Source: Saprospiraceae bacterium (lineage in GTDB: Bacteria; Bacteroidota; Bacteroidia; Chitinophagales; Saprospiraceae). Taken from it: a stretch of 10,711 nt of DNA. Below the pieces are notes generated by a model, which had not been told where the DNA came from, searched no databases, and saw only the letters and a program-made list of their open reading frames with translations. The stretch lies in NCBI GenBank assembly GCA_023299965.1, contig JALZVN010000139.1:1-10711 (forward strand), read 5' to 3'. A program made the position numbers and the translations under genes. Below are positions 6,450 to 10,711 of the stretch, one piece after another (the first letter of the stretch is position 1; every line of letters begins with the position of its first letter).

Positions 6450-7481
6450 TTAAACACTATTTCTATCAATAAGAAAGGAGAACCTGTCTGTATTTTTAAG
6501 CGCTATGCCTGTACCTCTAACCACAGCCTTAAGTGGGTCTTCGGCTACATGAACCTTCAATTTGGTTTTAGAAGCAATTCTCTTATCGAGACCGCGCAGC
6601 AGCGCCCCTCCACCAGTCAAATATAGACCTGTTTTGTATATATCAGAAGCCAATTCGGGAGGCGTCATTTCAAGTGCTTTGAGTATCGCTTCTTCTATCT
6701 TGGCGATAGATTTATCTAGTGATTCTGCAATTTCCTTATAATTGATCACGATTTGCATAGGTATACCCGTCATCAAATCTCGTCCATTAACGGCATAATC
6801 TTCAGGTGGATTCTCTAATTCAATCAGGGCGGAGCCTGCATTGATTTTTATTTGCTCAGCGGTACGTTCTCCTATTAGGATGTTATGCTGACGCTTCATG
6901 TAGTCCATGATATCTTCCGTAAATTCGTCTCCAGCGGTTCTAATAGACTGGTCACATACTATCCCAGATAGAGCAATAACCGCAATCTCTGTAGTACCTC
7001 CTCCTATATCAATAACCATGTTGCCAATTGGTTCTTCTACATCTAAACCTATCCCAAGCGCAGCAGCCATTGGTTCGTAAATCAGATAAGTTTCTTTTGA
7101 ATCTACGTGATCCGCTGATTCAAAAACAGCTCTTTTTTCTACTTCCGTAATACCAGAAGGAATACAGATTACCATTTTCATGTGGGTAAAGAATTTCTTC
7201 TTGCTCCCGATCATTTTGATCATCCCCTCAATCATGCTCTCTGCAGCTGTAAAATCTGCAATCACTCCATCCTTTAGTGGACGGACTGTTTTTATGTTTT
7301 CGTGGGTTTTTTCATGCATTTGCATGGCTTTATTCCCCACAGCTATAGTTTCACCCGTGCGCCTATTGATGGCTACGATTGAAGGTTCATCGATAACAAT
7401 TTTGCCATCTTCAATGATTAGGGTATTTGCAGTTCCCAAATCGATTGCCACCTCCTGGGTAAAAAAATTAAATAATTTCAT
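6450..7481 (-). CDS. mreB: Actin-like cell-shape protein MreB
   Basis: Cytoplasmic ATP-binding filament that organises elongasome movement under the inner membrane. The 343 residues match the usual length. The actin-fold motifs are complete: phosphate-1 DLGTANT (14-20), YEPMAAALG (135-143), phosphate-2 DIGGGTTEIA (158-167), and the adenosine motif TGGGALLRGL (289-298). The N-terminus MKLFNFF is hydrophobic with one positive charge, as expected for the membrane-binding helix of Gram-negative MreB. The ATG at 7481 has no Shine-Dalgarno before it but an A/T-rich stretch, normal for this phylum. It is the first of the mreB-mreC-mreD-mrdA cluster; the 118-bp gap upstream probably carries its promoter, although I could not identify a clean box. 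Confidence 0.98.
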   Translation of the reverse strand: MKLFNFFTQEVAIDLGTANTLIIEDGKIVIDEPSIVAINRRTGETIAVGNKAMQMHEKTHENIKTVRPLKDGVIADFTAAESMIEGMIKMIGSKKKFFTHMKMVICIPSGITEVEKRAVFESADHVDSKETYLIYEPMAAALGIGLDVEEPIGNMVIDIGGGTTEIAVIALSGIVCDQSIRTAGDEFTEDIMDYMKRQHNILIGERTAEQIKINAGSALIELENPPEDYAVNGRDLMTGIPMQIVINYKEIAESLDKSIAKIEEAILKALEMTPPELASDIYKTGLYLTGGGALLRGLDKRIASKTKLKVHVAEDPLKAVVRGTGIALKNTDRFSFLIDRNSV

Positions 7482-7599
7482 TTATAGTTATAAAGATAAA
7501 AGCCAAAAAAAAGATAAACGTCGACAACTGGACAGCTTTAAGCACAAAAGAAACTAAAATTTAGGACAATTCATTAAGATTATACCTACATATATTAGT

Positions 7600-8880
7600 C
7601 TAATTGTTAAGTCCTCCAGAGACAACTTCCCACATGCTTTCTCGGTTTAGGTATTTTATTGCTAAAGTACGCAATTCTTCAGGCTCAATGGTCTGAATCT
7701 TATAGATTAATTGATTGAAACTGCCAAAAGGTAATTCATTTATTAGAAAGGCTTTGACTACTTCAGAAGAATTCATCGGTCCATCTATCATTGTCAGTAG
7801 ATTTCCCATCAAATAGTTTCTAACCATCTCTAACTCAATACTATCAACAAGATCTGTTTTTAAACGTTCCATCTCGCTATAGATTTCTTTGATCGTTTGC
7901 TCCGCATACTTATTATCCACTTCAGTACCAATATAGAAATAGCCGTCATGCAGCATTGTATCCAATGAAGAGAAGATATTATAAGTATATCCTTTTTGTT
8001 CTCGAATGTTCATCATCAGTCTACTTCCGAAGTATCCTCCCAGTATCGTGTTCAAAACGTAAAAGCCATTGTAATCTTCATGGGATCGATTAAACATACG
8101 CTTTCCTATCCTAATGGAGGTCTGTACTGCGCCTGGCACAAAGTCATCCAAGCGACATGGAGCTTTTGACTTTAAGTTGAGCGTAGGAGTGGGCACTTTT
8201 CCAACCGGTAGTATTGCACTCATTTTCTCATCTATCAACCGAATCGTTTTCTCATTTACTTTTCCACTGGCCATCAAGGTGCAATTATTAGCATTGTAGA
8301 GCCTTGCAAAGTGGCTTATTAGGTCTTGTCTATTGGTCGAATTGATGAGCTCAATCTCACTATTATAGCCATATGGGTGATCCGATCCAAAGATAGATTC
8401 CGTCACTTGACGATACGCCCTCACATCACATTTTGAGTTATTGAATTTTAATTTTTGAATGGTATTTTGCTTGAAGAGATTCAGCTCTTCTTCCTTAAAA
8501 ATGGGTTCCGAGAGCACCTCCCCCAAAAGATCTAGCATCTTGGGAAAATGTTTGCCCAAACTGTACAAAATGAGGCTAGAAGTATCTAAATCGACTGGAC
8601 TTGCCAAAGTAGCGCCATGAAAATCTAAAGTTTCTGCAATTTGCTTTGCAGAATGATTTTTGGTGCCCTCAAGCAGCAGCTTAGAAGTGGCTCTAGAAAC
8701 CAGCTTTTTCTCTTCGTAGGGTCTCCCTGCTTTGAAGAAAACATCAAGCTTTATAATGTCTTGAACACCAGTGTTTAATATCCACAACGGGGTCCCATTC
8801 GACAAAATATGCCGAACTGGTTGTGGAAAATCTATCTTCTCTATTTTGGATATATGAGGTGCTTGGGTTCTGTCTGGCAT
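7600..8880 (-). CDS. M16-family peptidase homologue lacking the zinc site (non-catalytic subunit type)
   Basis: A 426-residue two-domain M16 (insulinase/processing peptidase) fold protein. In catalytic members the N-terminal domain carries HxxEH; here the matching segment reads SRATSKLLLEGTKNHS (62-77), with no histidines at the zinc positions, so it should not cleave peptides by itself. The C-terminal domain keeps GSRLMMNIREQKGYTY (285-300), including the R293 and Y298/Y300 type residues that non-catalytic M16B partners supply to substrate binding. Such subunits normally pair with an active homologue, often encoded next door; none is present here (dnaN lies divergently, mreB downstream). No signal peptide is visible, so the protein is probably cytoplasmic. 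The ATG at 8880 is the natural start. The link to the neighbouring shape genes is only positional. Confidence 0.9.
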   Translation of the reverse strand: MPDRTQAPHISKIEKIDFPQPVRHILSNGTPLWILNTGVQDIIKLDVFFKAGRPYEEKKLVSRATSKLLLEGTKNHSAKQIAETLDFHGATLASPVDLDTSSLILYSLGKHFPKMLDLLGEVLSEPIFKEEELNLFKQNTIQKLKFNNSKCDVRAYRQVTESIFGSDHPYGYNSEIELINSTNRQDLISHFARLYNANNCTLMASGKVNEKTIRLIDEKMSAILPVGKVPTPTLNLKSKAPCRLDDFVPGAVQTSIRIGKRMFNRSHEDYNGFYVLNTILGGYFGSRLMMNIREQKGYTYNIFSSLDTMLHDGYFYIGTEVDNKYAEQTIKEIYSEMERLKTDLVDSIELEMVRNYLMGNLLTMIDGPMNSSEVVKAFLINELPFGSFNQLIYKIQTIEPEELRTLAIKYLNRESMWEVVSGGLNN

Positions 8881-8963
8881 CTTTTTTAATAATATGTAGC
8901 CTTATTTTAGTAACTATTTCTTATTTGCAAGGGTATTTAGATAGCAAAGGCATGCAAAAATGC

Positions 8964-8971
8964 TATTTTTG
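8964..8971 (+). promoter_or_regulatory. -7 box of the dnaN promoter
   Basis: TATTTTTG is an exact match to the Bacteroidota primary-sigma -7 consensus TAnnTTTG and sits 25 bases before the dnaN ATG, implying a leader of about 20 nt. A TTTG at 8924-8927 is about 36 bases upstream, too far for the usual -33 spacing, so the upstream half is weak or absent. The 116-bp divergent gap must also hold the M16-gene promoter, which I could not locate. Confidence 0.5.
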
Positions 8972-8996
8972 TACTAAATAATTTAATTTCGAACCT

Positions 8997-10118
8997 ATGA
9001 CTTTTAGCGTTTCTTCAACAGAATTACTTAAAAAATTGCAGTTAGCTGCCGGAGCGATCTCCAATAATGTCGTGATGCCTATCTTGGAGGACTATCACTT
9101 TACGCTTAACGGCAATACATTGATTGTAAAAGCTTCAGATTTGGAAACGACTATTATCACTCAAGTCGAGGTAAATGGAGCTGAAGATGGCGAAATAGCG
9201 GTTCCTGCCAAAATTTTGACAGAAACACTTAAATCTTTACCTCAGCAACCTATCACCTTTCGAGCGGATATGGACGCTTTTGGTATTGAAATTACTTCCT
9301 CTACTGGTAAATACAAAATGGCTGGTGAGGACGCGAGTGATTTTCCAAAAACGCCAGAGGCAAATGAAACGGATGAAATAACAATACCCGCAAAGGCGAT
9401 CGTGAACGGGATATCTAAGACTATATTTGCTACAAGTAATGATGAACTTAGACCTGCCATGTCAGGTGTCCTCTTTCAAATTGATTTTGACAAAATCACC
9501 ATGGTCGCTACGGATGCCCACAAATTGGTGAAATATACCTACACAGATATTAAGAGTGAAATAGTCACTCAATTTATCGTACCAAAGAAAGTATTAACGC
9601 AGCTCAAAAATAGCTTATCAAGCAACGACGACTTGAAGATTGCCTTCAATAAGTCTAATGCATTTTTTATAAGCGACAATGTGCAAATGATATGTAGATT
9701 GATTGACAGCCGTTATCCTGATTATAATGCGGTTATCCCAGTCGAGAATCCAAACAACATGACAGTGAATCGTGGAGATCTGCACAGCAGTCTTAAGCGT
9801 ATCGCGTTTTATGCAAATCAGACAACTAATCAAGTAACTTTTACTATTTCGGATGGTAGCTTGACTATCAACGCGCAAGATCGAGACTTTTCTAATGAGG
9901 CGACGGAGCAATTGACATGCGTCTATGAGGGGGAGCCTTTACAAATCAGTTTCAATGCTAAGTTCCTTGCTGAGATGTTGAATGTCCTGACGGGAGATGA
10001 GATCAGTATGGAAATGTCTACTCCAAACAGAGCTGGCATCTTAAAACCAGGAGAGACTTCAGAAAATGAAGAAATCCTAATGCTCGTTATGCCAGTCATG
10101 CTAAGTGTAAGTGCGTGA
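8997..10118 (+). CDS. dnaN: DNA polymerase III beta subunit (sliding clamp)
   Basis: Forms the dimeric ring that tethers the replicative polymerase and recruits repair and ligation factors. The 373 residues fit the family and comprise three similar domains (about 1-125, 126-247, 248-373). Recognisable elements are the N-terminal FSVSSTELLKKLQLAAGAI (3-21), ATDAHKLVKY (171-180), RLIDSRYPDY (234-243) and the C-terminal clamp signature LVMPVML (363-369), part of the hydrophobic partner-binding pocket. ATG at 8997 is the natural start. It heads a plus-strand unit; its TGA overlaps the GTG start of the lipoprotein gene by 4 bp. dnaA and recF are not adjacent in the visible sequence. Confidence 0.98.
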   Translation: MTFSVSSTELLKKLQLAAGAISNNVVMPILEDYHFTLNGNTLIVKASDLETTIITQVEVNGAEDGEIAVPAKILTETLKSLPQQPITFRADMDAFGIEITSSTGKYKMAGEDASDFPKTPEANETDEITIPAKAIVNGISKTIFATSNDELRPAMSGVLFQIDFDKITMVATDAHKLVKYTYTDIKSEIVTQFIVPKKVLTQLKNSLSSNDDLKIAFNKSNAFFISDNVQMICRLIDSRYPDYNAVIPVENPNNMTVNRGDLHSSLKRIAFYANQTTNQVTFTISDGSLTINAQDRDFSNEATEQLTCVYEGEPLQISFNAKFLAEMLNVLTGDEISMEMSTPNRAGILKPGETSENEEILMLVMPVMLSVSA

Positions 10119-10585
10119 AAAAATTAAGCTTCTTCTTATTTCTGCTCATTTTAGCATCGTGCGCTTCTGAGACAAAAGAGAGCAAACTAAACACGCCTAT
10201 GGGCGTGGCTCGCACCTGGTTGGAGAATTACTACTATCACAATGACTATGATCTAGCCAAGAGTTATAGCACTGCACAAACTGCAGCTATGATTGACACT
10301 ATCAAGGCTATGATATTTCCAGATCAGGAAAATATGGAAAAGGTCATCTTTGAAATAAAAAATGTACAATGCAGGCAAAAAAAAGGAGCTAAAAAAGCAA
10401 ATTGTACTTGTAAGTATATTGAAGGTGGCGAGCCATTTACAGAAGAACTCCATCTAGTAAAAGAAAATGGACAATGGCTAGTGGATGTAGTCATGGAAAC
10501 AGATAATGAGCTTCTCCAGGATGATGAAATCGAGAAGATGAGCGATGATTTTGGAAAATCTCTAGATAAGCTTTTAGATCAATAA
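10115..10585 (+). CDS. Small lipoprotein, DUF4878-like (NTF2-type fold)
   Basis: A 156-residue exported lipoprotein of unknown function. Residues 1-15 form a signal peptide with lipobox L-A-S-C16. The residues after C16 (ASETKESK) lack the acidic surface-export pattern reported for some Bacteroidota lipoproteins, so an inner-leaflet, periplasm-facing location is more likely. The body (about 26-125) has the order seen in DUF4878-like proteins: a helix PMGVARTWLENYYYHNDYDLA, then strands ending HLVKENGQWLVDVV (113-126). Three cysteines (86, 97, 99) could form a disulfide. The tail (129-156) is acidic and helical. The start is GTG at 10115, overlapping dnaN by 4 bp (GTGA); the MKK n-region and lipobox placement support it. 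nadD begins 1 bp after its stop. Family naming is from pattern only. Confidence 0.85.
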   Translation: MKKLSFFLFLLILASCASETKESKLNTPMGVARTWLENYYYHNDYDLAKSYSTAQTAAMIDTIKAMIFPDQENMEKVIFEIKNVQCRQKKGAKKANCTCKYIEGGEPFTEELHLVKENGQWLVDVVMETDNELLQDDEIEKMSDDFGKSLDKLLDQ

Positions 10586-10586
10586 A

Positions 10587-10711
10587 ATGAAAATTGGGTT
10601 ATTCTTTGGATCTTTTAATCCGATCCACGTAGGACATTTAATTATAGCCAATTTCATGGCTTCACAAACGGACTTGGATGAAATCTGGATCGTAGTCACG
10701 CCTCAAAACCC
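10587..10711 (+). CDS. nadD: Nicotinate-nucleotide adenylyltransferase, 5' part
   Basis: Joins nicotinate mononucleotide to AMP from ATP in NAD synthesis. Only the first 41 codons are in the window; the gene runs off the right edge. The visible part starts MKIGLFFGSFNPIHVGHL, with the GSFNPIHxGH nucleotidyl-transferase signature (H14 and H17 of the HxGH motif), and continues to EIWIVVTPQNP, which matches the NadD strand and loop before the substrate site. ATG at 10587 lies 1 bp after the stop of the lipoprotein gene, so it should be co-transcribed with dnaN. The call is secure despite truncation; a related adenylyltransferase such as CoaD is less likely because of the TPQNP segment. Confidence 0.92.
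   Translation, partial: MKIGLFFGSFNPIHVGHLIIANFMASQTDLDEIWIVVTPQN

Noticed and set aside
7560..7620. Possible terminator for the M16 gene (AGGAC/GTCCT pairing around its stop codon)
   Set aside because: The stem is 5 bp with a long loop and only an irregular A/T stretch after it; not convincing.

Overview
The window looks like chromosomal DNA from a member of the Bacteroidota. The evidence is the mreB-mreC-mreD-mrdA wall-elongation cluster, protein sequences typical of the phylum, start codons without Shine-Dalgarno sequences, AT-leaning composition, and an exact TAnnTTTG promoter box before dnaN. A closer placement is not possible from sequence alone; the Saprospiria or Cytophagia area is only a guess.

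Layout. Positions 1-399 have no gene: the end of an upstream transcription unit (a clear intrinsic terminator), a repeat of about 190 bp, and an AT-rich leader that may fold as a three-way junction. A plus-strand gene (427-1023) follows. It encodes an unrecognised secreted protein built from tryptophan-rich repeats of about 22 residues. It converges on a minus-strand pair, folA (dihydrofolate reductase) and an MscS-type mechanosensitive channel gene, which overlap by 4 bp. A second copy of the repeat, inverted, fills the gap between folA and mrdA.

Positions 3182-7481 (minus strand) hold mreB, mreC, mreD and mrdA. These are the actin-like filament, the periplasmic scaffold, the membrane partner and the PBP2 transpeptidase of the elongasome. 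Junctions are tight: mreC and mreD overlap by 8 bp, and mrdA starts at a TTG directly after the in-frame mreD stop. rodA, the usual next gene, is not here. Upstream of mreB is a gene for a catalytically dead M16 peptidase homologue.

On the plus strand from 8997, dnaN (sliding clamp), a small lipoprotein gene and nadD (NAD synthesis, cut by the window edge) form a tightly packed unit with a 4-bp overlap and a 1-bp gap.

Most of the window is ordinary housekeeping DNA. The items worth a second look are the inverted repeat pair, which shows structure conservation and no coding signal, the W-repeat secreted protein, and its possibly structured leader. I see no clear evidence of a new multi-gene system.
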